Counted from the first letter of the stretch, positions 36,686 through 45,175 are shown. The stretch: 64,000 nt of DNA from Hyphococcus sp. (GCA_028284345.1 JANQRY010000008.1:310001-374000); one strand, 5' to 3'. The notes: generated by a model not told the origin, from the sequence alone. Translations and numbers: made by a program.

Positions 36686-37681
36686 TTAGTTGCTCGGCGC
36701 TGTTCGCTTCTCGACCCTGGGGCCGATATGCAGCCGGTTATTCTGAAAGTCGATGACAATGCGCCGATCGCGGATCATGTCAGCGCCGAGCAGCCCATAA
36801 GGAACATCGCCGACACCCAGCTCATTGAAAACTTTGGAATTATAGACGCTGACAATTTTGTTTCGCCAAATGGCGCGGCCGATTTTCATTCTCTGGATGC
36901 GGACAAGTTGCGACCGCGCTTCATTGCCGAAAAGGTCGTGCACCTGCGGGCTGCGCGAGGCTGTTGCGGAGCTGCGCACGGTGACGCGGCGCATGGCCAG
37001 CATGTTGCGCAGCGCCGGATAATTGATGATCGTCCCGGAGGCGCCGAGGTCGAGGATGAACGGATAGGTCTTGCTGCGAATACGCGCCTTGACCACATAA
37101 AGCGGTCGGGCGCTGTCGCCGAAGGATTGCGGCGCGAGCCGGACTTTCGACCAGCCGCGCGCGTCGACGGCGTCGGGCGGGCCGCTATCGTAAAGTTTGA
37201 TGGTCTGCGTCGCCGGATCGATATGGACAGCGTAGGGGGAGAGGAAATCGAGCCCCAGGACGCCCTGGGGCGTCGGACGCGGCGGCAGCCAGTCGTCGAT
37301 CACGACGCTGACCACGTCTTCCATAACCTGTCCGCCGGACGCGACCGTCCCTATATAACGGGGCGGCAAGTCGTTGGTTTCGATCAGGCCGAGAATGCGG
37401 CGCGGTTCGCCCTCGATATAGGGAAAGTTCTGTTTGGCGTCGAGATTCTTAAAAACGACCGACAAGGTAGCGCCGGTGTCGACGATGAAATCATAGGGCC
37501 CTTCGCCGTTGACGGTGACCGGCACCGTGATCCAGCCGTCATAATCAAAACGATAGGGAATTTCCGCAACCGGGTCCTGGGCCTTGGCGATGGAGAAGAG
37601 CGCCAGCGCGAGGACGACGACGAGCGCCGGCGCCTGCTTCGGCGGCAGGCGTCCCCCGAATATGGCCCGAGTTAAACGCAA
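36686..37681 (-). CDS. Retropepsin-like aspartic protease, double domain
   Basis: A 331-residue secreted or membrane-anchored protein (signal segment ALVVVLALALFSIAKAQ). It carries two aspartic protease motifs, FIVDTGATLS at about residue 66 and FILDLGASGT in the second half, with downstream GVLGLDFLS and GLLGADMI (the hydrophobic-hydrophobic-Gly turns). Bacterial proteins of this layout fold like a single-chain pepsin. DLGAS departs from the canonical DTGAS, so the second site may be altered. Confidence 0.82.
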   Translation of the reverse strand: MRLTRAIFGGRLPPKQAPALVVVLALALFSIAKAQDPVAEIPYRFDYDGWITVPVTVNGEGPYDFIVDTGATLSVVFKNLDAKQNFPYIEGEPRRILGLIETNDLPPRYIGTVASGGQVMEDVVSVVIDDWLPPRPTPQGVLGLDFLSPYAVHIDPATQTIKLYDSGPPDAVDARGWSKVRLAPQSFGDSARPLYVVKARIRSKTYPFILDLGASGTIINYPALRNMLAMRRVTVRSSATASRSPQVHDLFGNEARSQLVRIQRMKIGRAIWRNKIVSVYNSKVFNELGVGDVPYGLLGADMIRDRRIVIDFQNNRLHIGPRVEKRTAPSN

Positions 37682-38116
37682 CCCGTCATCCGATCGTTGT
37701 CCCCCTGGGGGTTGATGATAATTCGCTCCCCCGGGAAATCCAGAACGAAGCGCTGTTGGTCTTTGGCGGTCTTTGTTTTCGCCCTGCGCCTTGCAGGCGC
37801 CGCGGCGCGGTCAACGCGCCGGGCGCTCGCGCGCTGATGCGCGCGGCCCTTGTCGCACCGCATATGACAACACTATTCGGCAAAGCCTCAGGCCGCGCCA
37901 GTCCGCTCGTCGCGCAGGCGCGCCGGTCCGCCGCACGGGGTCGTTTCCATCCCGGCCGTCGCCGCCGTCGCCTTTTTGGGGCGCCGCGGGCGAAAGCCCT
38001 TGAAAAGCCGCCGCGCCCGGGTATAACCCGCCGCTCAAATCCGCTCGCCGGGCCTTAAAGGCATGCCTGGGCGGGCTTTGTTGCGCGCCCGAAAGGGCCC
38101 TTTCAGGAACAGCGAA
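37682..38116. other. Intergenic region before rpmI; no gene recognised
   Basis: This 435-base gap separates the divergent retropepsin-like gene and rpmI. No reading frame in it looks like protein and no tRNA is visible. The clearest structures are a perfect 14-bp palindrome GAAAGGGCCCTTTC (38091-38104) just before rpmI and a shorter CCCCCTGGGGG near 37702. infC, often upstream of rpmI-rplT, is absent. Both promoters, and perhaps a ribosomal-protein leader, must lie here. Confidence 0.6.
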
Positions 38117-38317
38117 ATGCCCAAAATGAAGACCAAAAAGGCTGCGGCCAAGCGGTTCAAGGTGACCGCCAGCGGCAAGATCAAGCACGGCGTCGCCGGC
38201 AAGCGGCACCGGCTCATCAGCCATAACGCCAAATACATCCGGCAGCAGCGCGGCACGGAAGTCCTCTCCAAGCAGGATGAGGTCATCGTCAAGCGCTATC
38301 TGCCCTACGACCGGTAA
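38117..38317 (+). CDS. rpmI: 50S ribosomal protein L35
   Basis: A 66-residue very basic protein: [20 protein letters not shown] and [11 protein letters not shown] are the L35 landmarks. ATG 38117 is chosen because MPKMKTK is the universal start; AGGAAC lies 8 bases upstream. rplT follows after 11 bases. Confidence 0.97.
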   Translation: MPKMKTKKAAAKRFKVTASGKIKHGVAGKRHRLISHNAKYIRQQRGTEVLSKQDEVIVKRYLPYDR

Positions 38318-38328
38318 GGAGAGACGAG

Positions 38329-38685
38329 ATGGCGCGCGTATCCACGGGCCCGGCGTCTCACGCCCGGCACCGCAAAATCATCAAACGGGCGAAAGGCTAT
38401 TACGGCCGGCGCAAAAACACCTTCCGCGTCGCCAATCAGGCGGTGGAGAAGGCGGGCCAGTACGCGTATCGCGACCGGCGCGCCAAGAAGCGGAGTTTCC
38501 GCTCCCTCTGGATCCAGCGCATCAACGCGGCGGCGCGCGACGCCGGGCTGACCTACGCCCGCTTCATCAACGGCCTGACCCGGGCCGGGATCGAGGTGGA
38601 CCGCAAAGTGCTGGCGGATCTCGCCGTGCACGAGCCGGAAGCGTTCAAAGCGCTGGCGGAAAAGGCGAAATCAGCTCTCGCCTGA
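38329..38685 (+). CDS. rplT: 50S ribosomal protein L20
   Basis: A 118-residue basic protein that binds 23S rRNA early in assembly. [17 protein letters not shown], then [15 protein letters not shown] and [17 protein letters not shown] are conserved L20 blocks. In several bacteria L20 represses its own operon by binding a leader; the palindrome before rpmI is a candidate to examine. A terminator follows 25 bases after the stop. Confidence 0.97.
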   Translation: MARVSTGPASHARHRKIIKRAKGYYGRRKNTFRVANQAVEKAGQYAYRDRRAKKRSFRSLWIQRINAAARDAGLTYARFINGLTRAGIEVDRKVLADLAVHEPEAFKALAEKAKSALA

Positions 38686-38710
38686 TCCGGCCTGGAATTC
38701 GGAACCTGAA

Positions 38711-38745
38711 AAACCGGCGCCGCTCAGCGGCGCCGGTTTTCGTTT
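38711..38745 (+). terminator. Rho-independent terminator after rplT
   Basis: AAACCGGCGCCGC (38711-38723) pairs perfectly with GCGGCGCCGGTTT (38727-38739) around the loop TCA, followed by TCGTTT. The stem is 13 bp. It ends the rpmI-rplT transcript, so the genes downstream need their own promoter. Confidence 0.85.
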
Positions 38746-38792
38746 GCATGGCGAGAACGGTCCTTCGTCGGCGCCGGCGGGCGCGACATTCC

Positions 38793-38833
38793 ACATTTAA
38801 TGGCCCTTAGTGAACATTTAATGGAATGTTCAC
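38793..38833. promoter_or_regulatory. Operator-like overlapping direct and inverted repeats
   Basis: An 11-bp direct repeat ACATTTAATGG occurs at 38793-38803 and 38814-38824, exactly 21 bases apart (two helical turns). The second copy lies inside a perfect 9-6-9 inverted repeat, GTGAACATT (38810-38818) with AATGTTCAC (38825-38833). CATTCC just upstream of the first copy mirrors GGAATG. This is about 110 bases before the small secreted protein gene and looks like a cooperative repressor or activator site. Confidence 0.5.
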
Positions 38834-38940
38834 TATTGAAAACTGATCAGTTTACGCGTATGTTGCGTATACCCGATAACAATAAAAAACGCCTTCGGGG
38901 AGTGCCCTAAGTAACGTTAGAGCATTGAAAGAAAAGGAAA

Positions 38941-39252
38941 ATGTTGAACCTGATCAGCTTTGCGGCGGTCGCGCTGATAAGCCTGTCCGCCTTTTCGTCC
39001 GACGCCGGCGCGGCGTCGAAGGATACCATTTCGTTAGATAGCGCCGGCGCCGATTTGATTTTTGAGCAAATCGTGGAAAACGCCGTCGCAGATTGCCGAG
39101 CGGAGCTTTCCGGCGATGTTTTCGCCAATTTCCGGCTGCAATCCTGTGTTGAGGCCAAGGTTTCCGAAGGCGTCGCAACGGCGGGCGGCGCGCAGCTCGC
39201 CGATTATGCGGCCGCTTATCCGGACTACCTGCTGACGGCGTCGGCGCCCTAG
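38941..39252 (+). CDS. Small secreted protein of unknown function
   Basis: A 103-residue protein with signal peptide MLNLISFAAVALISLSAFS and a likely cut after GAA. The mature part is acidic and helical with two Cys (VADCRAEL and LQSCVEAK) that could form a disulfide. AAAAGGAAA directly precedes ATG 38941. It is sandwiched between the rplT terminator and the pheST leader, with a complex repeat upstream and phased 13-bp repeats downstream. I recognise no family. Confidence 0.6.
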   Translation: MLNLISFAAVALISLSAFSSDAGAASKDTISLDSAGADLIFEQIVENAVADCRAELSGDVFANFRLQSCVEAKVSEGVATAGGAQLADYAAAYPDYLLTASAP

Positions 39253-39282
39253 GCGGCGCGCGCTCTCGCGCGGGGGAGATTT

Positions 39283-39334
39283 GTTGCGTATCCCGGTTGC
39301 GTATCAGCGTTGCGTAAATCAGTTGCGTTCCCGC
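39283..39334. repeat. Four tandem 13-bp repeats headed GTTGCGT
   Basis: Units start at 39283, 39296, 39309 and 39322: GTTGCGTATCCCG, GTTGCGTATCAGC, GTTGCGTAAATCA, GTTGCGTTCCCGC. The first seven bases are identical in all four and the period is exactly 13, so it is not a codon repeat. A fifth copy, GTTGCGTATACCC, stands alone at 38862-38874. The array runs directly into the hairpin at 39333. Function unknown; iteron-like protein binding or slippage duplication are possible. Confidence 0.75.
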
Positions 39335-39364
39335 GGGCCCTCGACATTGAGGGCCCGCTTTTTT
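39333..39364 (+). terminator. Strong terminator-like hairpin before the Phe leader peptide
   Basis: GCGGGCCCTC (39333-39342) pairs perfectly with GAGGGCCCGC (39349-39358) around the loop GACATT, followed by six T residues (39359-39364). It lies only two bases before the GGAG that serves the leader peptide. It may end the transcript of the gene at 38941, or act as an extra control element on the pheST transcript. Confidence 0.85.
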
Positions 39365-39375
39365 ATGGAGACCTC

Positions 39376-39447
39376 ATGAAAACCGTCTTCGTCGATCCGT
39401 TCCGCGCTTTTGTGGTTTTTGGAGGGTTCTTTACCGGAACCCCGTGA
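39376..39447 (+). CDS. pheST leader peptide (Phe-rich, attenuation)
   Basis: A 23-residue peptide, MKTVFVDPFRAFVVF then GGFFTGTP, with six Phe codons including a FF pair near the end. GGAG (39367-39370) sits 5 bases before ATG 39376. It is followed at once by the two alternative hairpins and pheS. The design matches the enteric pheM leader in principle: ribosome stalling at Phe codons reports shortage of charged Phe-tRNA. The peptide itself probably has no other role. Confidence 0.85.
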   Translation: MKTVFVDPFRAFVVFGGFFTGTP

Positions 39448-39448
39448 C

Positions 39449-39504
39449 CGGATGACGATGGCGAAAAACGCCGGTAAGCGTCATCCGACGGATGGCGCTT
39501 TTTT
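39449..39504 (+). promoter_or_regulatory. Transcription attenuator controlling pheST
   Basis: Segment 1 CGGATGACG (39449-39457) begins one base after the leader stop. Segment 2 CGTCATCCG (39479-39487) is its perfect complement; segment 3 GATGGCGCTT (39491-39500) pairs with AAGCGTCATC (39476-39485, one G-T pair) to form a terminator followed by T residues to 39504. A nested GGCG/CGCC hairpin (39460-39472) stabilises 1:2. A ribosome reaching the stop would mask segment 1 and allow termination; a ribosome stalled at Phe codons would leave 1:2 free and allow read-through. Confidence 0.85.
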
Positions 39505-39542
39505 ATTGGAAGCCTTTTGCTGAAAGATTGGGAGACGGACAA

Positions 39543-40619
39543 ATGTCCGACCTTAAAAGCCTCGAAACGGACCTGATGGCGAAGATCGACGCCGCCGGCG
39601 ACGGCGGCGCCCTTGAAGACATTCGTGTTCACGCCCTCGGCAAGAAGGGCGTTGTCTCCGAGCGCATGAAGACGCTCGGCAAGATGAGCCCGGAAGAGCG
39701 CAAGGAAATGGGCCCGGTCCTGAACGGGCTCAAGACCCGGATCGGCGAGGCCATCGAGGCGAAGAAATCAGCGCTTGAAGAAGCCGCGCTCGACGCGCGC
39801 CTGGCGACGGAAAAGGTCGACGTGACGCTGCCCGTGCGGCCGGAAGCCAAAGGCAAGATTCATCCCGTTTCTCAGGTCACTGAGGAAATCGTCGCCATCT
39901 TCTCCGCCATGGGCTTTGATGTGGCCGAGGGCCCGGACATCGAAGATGATTTCTACAACTTCACCGCGCTCAATTTTCCGGAAGACCATCCCGCGCGGGA
40001 CATGCACGACACGTTTTTCTTCGAGCCGAAGGAAGACGGCTCGCGCCGCCTGTTGCGCACTCATACGAGCCCGGTGCAGATCCGCACCATGATGAGTGAG
40101 AAGCCGCCCATCCGGATCATCATTCCGGGGCGCGTCTATCGCTGCGACTCCGACCAGACCCATACGCCGGTGTTTCATCAGGTCGAGGGTCTCGTCATCG
40201 ATCGCGAAAGCCATATGGGCCACCTGAAAGGAACGCTCGAAGCCTTCGCCAAAACCTATTTCGAAGTCGACAGCGTCAAGACTCGCTTCCGCCCGCATTT
40301 CTTTCCGTTCACGGAGCCTTCGGCGGAGATGGACATCGGCTACGAACGTGTCGGAAACGAGATTCGCATCGGCCAGGGCGACGACTGGATGGAGATTTTG
40401 GGTTGCGGCATGGTCCATCCCAATGTCCTCAAAAACTGCGGTCTTGACCCGGATGAATATCAGGGCTTCGCCTGGGGCATGGGCGTTGATCGCCTCGCCA
40501 TGCTGAAATACGGCATTCCGGATTTGCGCGACTTCTTCGCCGCGGACGCCCGCTGGCTCGAACATTACGGCTTCGACCCGCTCGATCAGCCGAATTTGGC
40601 GGTGGGGCTCAGCCGATGA
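39543..40619 (+). CDS. pheS: Phenylalanyl-tRNA synthetase alpha subunit
   Basis: A 358-residue class II synthetase subunit. An N-terminal coiled coil (about residues 1-90) precedes the catalytic core with motif 2 at [14 protein letters not shown] and motif 3 at [14 protein letters not shown]. It forms the alpha2-beta2 enzyme with PheT. ATG 39543 has GGGAG about 8 bases upstream; an ATG at 39492 would lie in the attenuator stem. It overlaps pheT by four bases. Confidence 0.97.
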   Translation: MSDLKSLETDLMAKIDAAGDGGALEDIRVHALGKKGVVSERMKTLGKMSPEERKEMGPVLNGLKTRIGEAIEAKKSALEEAALDARLATEKVDVTLPVRPEAKGKIHPVSQVTEEIVAIFSAMGFDVAEGPDIEDDFYNFTALNFPEDHPARDMHDTFFFEPKEDGSRRLLRTHTSPVQIRTMMSEKPPIRIIIPGRVYRCDSDQTHTPVFHQVEGLVIDRESHMGHLKGTLEAFAKTYFEVDSVKTRFRPHFFPFTEPSAEMDIGYERVGNEIRIGQGDDWMEILGCGMVHPNVLKNCGLDPDEYQGFAWGMGVDRLAMLKYGIPDLRDFFAADARWLEHYGFDPLDQPNLAVGLSR

Positions 40620-43030
40620 AATTCACCCTTAGCTGGCTCAAGGAGCATCTCGAAACCGACGCGTCGCTCGACGAGATTGTCGAGACCATGATCGCCGTTG
40701 GCCTCGAAGTGGAGTCCATCGACAACCCGGCTGACCGGCTTGCCGCCTTCACCATTGGCGAGGTGCTGGAAGCGGAAAAACATCCCGATGCGGACAAACT
40801 GAAACTCTGCAAGGTTGCGACAAAAGACGGCGAAATGCAGATCGTCTGCGGCGCGCCCAATGCGCGGAAGGGGATCATGATCGCCTATGCGCCCGTGGGC
40901 GCCTATGTGCCGGGCATCGATCTGACGCTCAAAAAAGCGAAGATCCGCGGCGTTGAGAGTTTCGGTATGATGTGTTCGGCCCGGGAGATGGAACTGGGCG
41001 ACGATCATGACGGCATCATCGAGGCGCCGGCGGAAGCCAAAGTCGGCGATCCCGTCGCCCACTGGCTCGGCGCTGACGATCCGGTGATCGATTTCGAGGT
41101 GACGCCCAATCGTCCGGATACGAACGGCGTTGACGGCGTCGCCCGCGATCTCGCCGCCGCAGGGCTTGGCAAGCTCATCGCGCCGGCGCCGAAAGCGGTC
41201 AAGGGCGCGTTTGAAAGCCCCCAGAAAATCGCCCTTCATTTTCCGAAGGACGCGGAAGACGCGTGTCCCTGCTTTGCCGGGCGCTACGTCAAGGGCGTCA
41301 AAAACGGGCCGAGCCCGGAATGGCTGCAGAAGCGGCTGCGCGCCATTGGCCTGCGCCCTATCAACGCGCTGGTCGATATCACCAACTACATGTCTTACGA
41401 CCGGGCGCGGCCGCTTCATGTTTACGACGCTGACAAGCTCAAGGGTGAAATTCACGCGCGCCTTGGCCGTAAAGACGAACGCTTTCTCGCCCTCGACGGC
41501 AAAACCTATGACGTCGATGAAACCATGACGGTGATCGCCGATGACAACGCCGTTCTCGGTTTCGGCGGCGTCATGGGCGGCGAGGACACGGGCTCCACAG
41601 AGGAGACCGTGAATGTCTTCATCGAATGCGCCTATTTCGATCCGCGGCGAACCGCCAAAACGGGGCGCGCGACCGGCATCAATTCCGATGCGCGCTATCG
41701 CTTCGAGCGCGGCGTTGATCCGAATTTCATCCTGCCGGGCCTTGAGATGGCGACGCGGCTGGTGCTCGATTTCTGCGGCGGAACCCCCAGCGAAATCGAA
41801 CTTGCCGGCGCGATCCCCGCATTTGAAAAAACCGTCCTTTATCCGACGACGGAGGTTCTGCGGCTCACCGGCATGGACGTGAAACCTGAAGGGCAGGAGC
41901 GCATCCTTTCGGCGCTCGGCTTTGACGTGCGCAAATCCGACCCCTGGCAGGTCGACGTTCCAAGCTGGCGCCCCGATATCGAAGGCAAGGCCGATCTCGT
42001 CGAGGAGGTTGCGCGCATTGTCGGTTACGATCACCTGCCAACGGCGACATTGCCGCTCGCCAATGCGGTTGAGGCGCCAAAACTGACCCCGGCGCAGGAA
42101 CGGCGCGGGCGCGTGCGCCGCGCCCTCGCCGCGCGCGGGAGCCTGGAAGCCGTCACCTGGTCGTTCACCGACGAACGCCATGCGGCGCTGTTCCGCAGTT
42201 CCAATGAACTGAAAGCGGCCGGTCTTTATCTCGCCAATCCCATTGCGTCCGATCTCGGCGTCATGCGCCCGTCGATCCTGCCCAACCTGATCGCGGCCTT
42301 GCAGCGCAACGCCGATCGCGGCCGCGCAGATCTCGCGCTGTTTGAGGTTGCGCCGGCCTATGAAAGCGACCAGCCGGAGGGCCACAAAGACGCCGCCGCC
42401 GGCGCGCGGCGCATTGCGCCCGCCCGGCACTGGTCAACTGCATCGCATACGGAGGATGGCGTCTTCTTCGCCAAGGCCGACGCCCTCGCCGCGCTTGAGG
42501 CCGCCGGCGCGCCGGTCGCCAGCCTGCAGACCGCATCCCCGGGGCCGGATTATTTTCATCCCGGCCGGTCCGGTTATCTGCAACTCGGTCCCGGCAAACG
42601 CCTCGCCGCCTTCGGCGAAATCCATCCGCGGGTCCTCAAAGCCATGGATGCGGACGGGCCCGTCTACGGGTTTGAAATCGCCCTCGACGCGATCCCCGCC
42701 GGCCGCCGGAAGGCCGTCAAGACGCGGGCCGCGCTCGATGCGTCGGACCTCCTTCCCGTCAAACGCGACTTCGCGTTCGTCTGCGACGCGGATGTCGCCG
42801 CCGAGGCGCTGATCCGGGCCGTGCGCGCCGGCGACAAGGCGCTGATCGCCGATGTGACGCTGTTTGACGTCTATCAGGGCGAAGGCGTGCCCGACGGCAA
42901 AAAGTCCCTCGCGGTCGAAGTCACGTTGCAGCCGCGCGAAAAAACCCTGACCGATGAAGAAATCGAAACGGTGTCGAAACGGATCATTGCGCAAGCCGAA
43001 AAGACCACCGGCGCGCAACTGCGCCACTAG
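40616..43030 (+). CDS. pheT: Phenylalanyl-tRNA synthetase beta subunit
   Basis: An 804-residue subunit with the full domain set: tRNA-binding OB fold (about 40-150, [12 protein letters not shown]), B3/B4 editing domain (about 210-380), B5 domain (about 400-480), core-like domain and a C-terminal anticodon-binding FDX-ACB domain ([13 protein letters not shown] to the end). It clears mischarged Tyr-tRNA(Phe). Coupled to pheS by an ATGA overlap. Confidence 0.97.
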   Translation: MKFTLSWLKEHLETDASLDEIVETMIAVGLEVESIDNPADRLAAFTIGEVLEAEKHPDADKLKLCKVATKDGEMQIVCGAPNARKGIMIAYAPVGAYVPGIDLTLKKAKIRGVESFGMMCSAREMELGDDHDGIIEAPAEAKVGDPVAHWLGADDPVIDFEVTPNRPDTNGVDGVARDLAAAGLGKLIAPAPKAVKGAFESPQKIALHFPKDAEDACPCFAGRYVKGVKNGPSPEWLQKRLRAIGLRPINALVDITNYMSYDRARPLHVYDADKLKGEIHARLGRKDERFLALDGKTYDVDETMTVIADDNAVLGFGGVMGGEDTGSTEETVNVFIECAYFDPRRTAKTGRATGINSDARYRFERGVDPNFILPGLEMATRLVLDFCGGTPSEIELAGAIPAFEKTVLYPTTEVLRLTGMDVKPEGQERILSALGFDVRKSDPWQVDVPSWRPDIEGKADLVEEVARIVGYDHLPTATLPLANAVEAPKLTPAQERRGRVRRALAARGSLEAVTWSFTDERHAALFRSSNELKAAGLYLANPIASDLGVMRPSILPNLIAALQRNADRGRADLALFEVAPAYESDQPEGHKDAAAGARRIAPARHWSTASHTEDGVFFAKADALAALEAAGAPVASLQTASPGPDYFHPGRSGYLQLGPGKRLAAFGEIHPRVLKAMDADGPVYGFEIALDAIPAGRRKAVKTRAALDASDLLPVKRDFAFVCDADVAAEALIRAVRAGDKALIADVTLFDVYQGEGVPDGKKSLAVEVTLQPREKTLTDEEIETVSKRIIAQAEKTTGAQLRH

Positions 43031-43157
43031 GCTCCTTTCGGTCAAATCTTAATAAAATCTGGACGGCCGCCCAGTGTTTGCCGGCTTCCCGTTTATTTGG
43101 TGTTGATCCCCGGACCCTATACCTATGGTTGTGTAGCGATCAAACCAGAGGTGCAAT

Positions 43158-43763
43158 GTGGGCAAGGAACGGCGCGCCCATCCCCGGATCGACGGGGAGA
43201 TAGCCGCAAACATCCTGATCAACAACGAGGACAACGCCGTCGCGCAAGTGCTCGACGTGTCCGCCGGCGGCATCGGTTTTCTGTTCAAGGGGTCAATCGC
43301 CCTTGGCGATCGGGTCGTCGCGCATCTTGACGGCGGCACGCGGCTCGAAGGCGATGTGGTTCGCCTGTTTGACGGCGGCTTCGCCATCACGCTCGCCATG
43401 AGCGAGCACAAGCGTCAGCGTCTCGCCGAAACCCTCGACCGGGAACGCGCGCGCGGCCGCGCCCTTGAAAAGCTGACGCTCGAACGCCGCATCGCAAAGC
43501 GCGTCACCGCCATGAGCCAGTCGGTGGTCTGCGAAACGGCGGACCGGCGTTTCCCGGTGCGCATTGTCGACATGTCGCTGACGGGCGTCGCCATTGAAAC
43601 GGAAGAGAAACTCGACATGGATGCGCTGGTCGTCATCGGCAAGATGCGCGGAACCGTCATCCGCCGCGAGGGCAACCGCTATGGCGTCCGCCTGCTGGCG
43701 GCCGAGGAATGCCTCGATGTTCCGGAAATGGAAACGGCGGACGGCGCCCAGCGCCGCGCCTGA
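43158..43763 (+). CDS. Tandem PilZ-domain protein
   Basis: A 201-residue cytoplasmic protein with two PilZ-type halves. The first has the c-di-GMP motifs ERRAHPR (residues 4-10) and DVSAGGIG about 28 residues later; the second has RRIAKR and DMSLTGVAIE. The second half keeps the DxSxxG motif but lacks a clean RxxxR, so perhaps only the first binds c-di-GMP. GTG 43158 has AGAGG upstream. No partner gene adjoins it. Confidence 0.8.
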   Translation: MGKERRAHPRIDGEIAANILINNEDNAVAQVLDVSAGGIGFLFKGSIALGDRVVAHLDGGTRLEGDVVRLFDGGFAITLAMSEHKRQRLAETLDRERARGRALEKLTLERRIAKRVTAMSQSVVCETADRRFPVRIVDMSLTGVAIETEEKLDMDALVVIGKMRGTVIRREGNRYGVRLLAAEECLDVPEMETADGAQRRA

Positions 43764-43867
43764 GCCGGCCCGAACCGAGCCCGACCTGACCCTGACGGGG
43801 CCGTCGCCCCATGCTTGCGGTCGAGCGAGGCCCGCGCTAAGACCCGGCGCTCCAATCCTCGTATTGG

Positions 43868-43943
43868 GCCGCTTTAGCTCAGTTGGTAGAGCACATCATT
43901 CGTAATGATGGGGTCGCGTGTTCAAGTCACGCAAGCGGCACCA
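43868..43943 (+). tRNA. tRNA-Thr (anticodon CGU)
   Basis: A 76-base cloverleaf. Acceptor GCCGCTT pairs with AAGCGGC (43933-43939), D stem GCTC/GAGC, anticodon stem CATCA/TGATG enclosing TTCGTAA with the anticodon CGT at 43901-43903, and T stem GCGTG/CACGC with loop TTCAAGT. CCA is encoded at 43941-43943, directly followed by a T run that may serve as terminator. It reads ACG codons. Confidence 0.97.
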
Positions 43944-44037
43944 TTTTTTCAATTGAAACAAATCCCGGTATGTTACGGGTGTTTATTCGCGCGCGCGGCG
44001 ATCACGACGGTCGGCGCCGGAGCCGGGGACGAAGATT

Positions 44038-44901
44038 GTGAATGCTGAAAACGATCAACCCAAATTCATCCTGAAATTTCAATGCCGCAATCGCCCGGGC
44101 ATTGTCGCGGCGGTGGCGAACGAAATTGTCCGACGGAACGGCGACATCGTCGCCGCGGCCCAGTTTGACGATCTTTCTACCGGCGTCTTTTTTTCGCGGA
44201 TTGAAGTTTCCCTGCCGTTTGACGGCGCGAAGTTTCGGGAGAGCTTCCCGGACGTCGCGCGAGCGTTCGGCATGGATTGGTCGATGCGTCCGAAAGCGGA
44301 AAAGCGCAAGGTGCTGATCCTGGTTTCGAAGTTTGACCACTGCCTGGGCGATTTGCTGTACCGGATGCGCTTGGGCGAGTTGCCGATGGAGTGCGTCGGG
44401 ATTGTTTCAAACCATCCTGAATCCGCGCATAGCCTGGTCGGGCATATCGGCCTTCCCTATCATCACTTCCCGATCACCAAGGACACGAAGCCCCAGCAGG
44501 AAGCGCGTATCCGCCAGGTCATCGAGGAAACCGGCGCCGAACTCGTTGTCCTCGCCCGCTATATGCAGATTCTCTCCGATGAATTCGCCGCCTATCTGTC
44601 CGGGCGCTGCATCAATATTCATCACTCCTTTTTGCCCGGCTTCAAGGGCGCCAAACCCTATCACCAGGCCTATGATCGCGGCGTGAAAATGATTGGCGCC
44701 ACGGCGCATTACGTCACGGCCGATCTGGATGAAGGCCCCATCATCGCTCAGGACGTTGAACCGGTGACCCATGCGGATGCGCCGGCGGATCTTGTGCGCA
44801 AAGGGCGCGACATCGAACGCAGGGTGCTGGCGCGCGCTGTTTCCTACCATCTTGAGGACCGTGTCCTGATGAACGGAAAGAAGGCGGTGGTGTTTGCATA
44901 A
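44038..44901 (+). CDS. purU: Formyltetrahydrofolate deformylase
   Basis: A 287-residue enzyme that hydrolyses 10-formyl-THF to formate and THF, supplying formate for purine synthesis and balancing one-carbon pools. An N-terminal ACT domain (LKFQCRNRPGIVAAVANEIV) precedes the formyltransferase fold with the catalytic block NIHHSFLPGFKGAKPY and later TAHYVTADLDEGPII containing the essential Asp. GTG 44038 is the start. No glycine or folate riboswitch was recognised upstream. Confidence 0.95.
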   Translation: MNAENDQPKFILKFQCRNRPGIVAAVANEIVRRNGDIVAAAQFDDLSTGVFFSRIEVSLPFDGAKFRESFPDVARAFGMDWSMRPKAEKRKVLILVSKFDHCLGDLLYRMRLGELPMECVGIVSNHPESAHSLVGHIGLPYHHFPITKDTKPQQEARIRQVIEETGAELVVLARYMQILSDEFAAYLSGRCINIHHSFLPGFKGAKPYHQAYDRGVKMIGATAHYVTADLDEGPIIAQDVEPVTHADAPADLVRKGRDIERRVLARAVSYHLEDRVLMNGKKAVVFA

Positions 44902-45175
44902 GCCGTCGACAACGCCCGACCGGGATGAACGGCGCGATAGCGTCTTTATACGGAATATCTCTGCCTGACCATCGGCGCCGGCTCGCTATGAGTTGAACGC
45001 GCGCCGTTTTTTCGCCCGCCGCGCACAATATTTACTCACGGGTGGCGTTGTTTTGGCGCACAGGCGTTAATATCCGTTTACGAACGGAAAATCCGCGCCG
45101 CTCCCGACGCATCGGATCGGCCTGGGGCTTAACTTTTCGAGAGAATTTTAACATTCGCGAGGGATTATCTCGCCC

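Noticed and set aside
36008-37675. 555-codon plus-strand frame over the amidohydrolase and retropepsin-like genes
   Set aside because: It spans two genuine minus-strand genes and the gap between them and shows no recognisable protein pattern.
37702-37712. CCCCCTGGGGG palindrome upstream of the retropepsin-like gene
   Set aside because: Short, without a loop or T run; likely chance in GC-rich sequence.
39283-39334. CRISPR array or origin iterons
   Set aside because: Units of 13 bp are contiguous with no unique spacers, and no cas, rep or DnaA-box cluster lies nearby. Kept only as an unexplained repeat.
40586-42430. 614-codon open frame on the minus strand opposite pheT
   Set aside because: pheT on the plus strand is unmistakable. 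The antisense frame is Arg-rich, resembles no family and is the usual product of third-position GC bias.
45073-45088. TCCGTT-TACG-AACGGA inverted repeat before the sensor kinase
   Set aside because: A 6-bp arm dyad is expected by chance in a window this long, and nothing else supports it as an operator.
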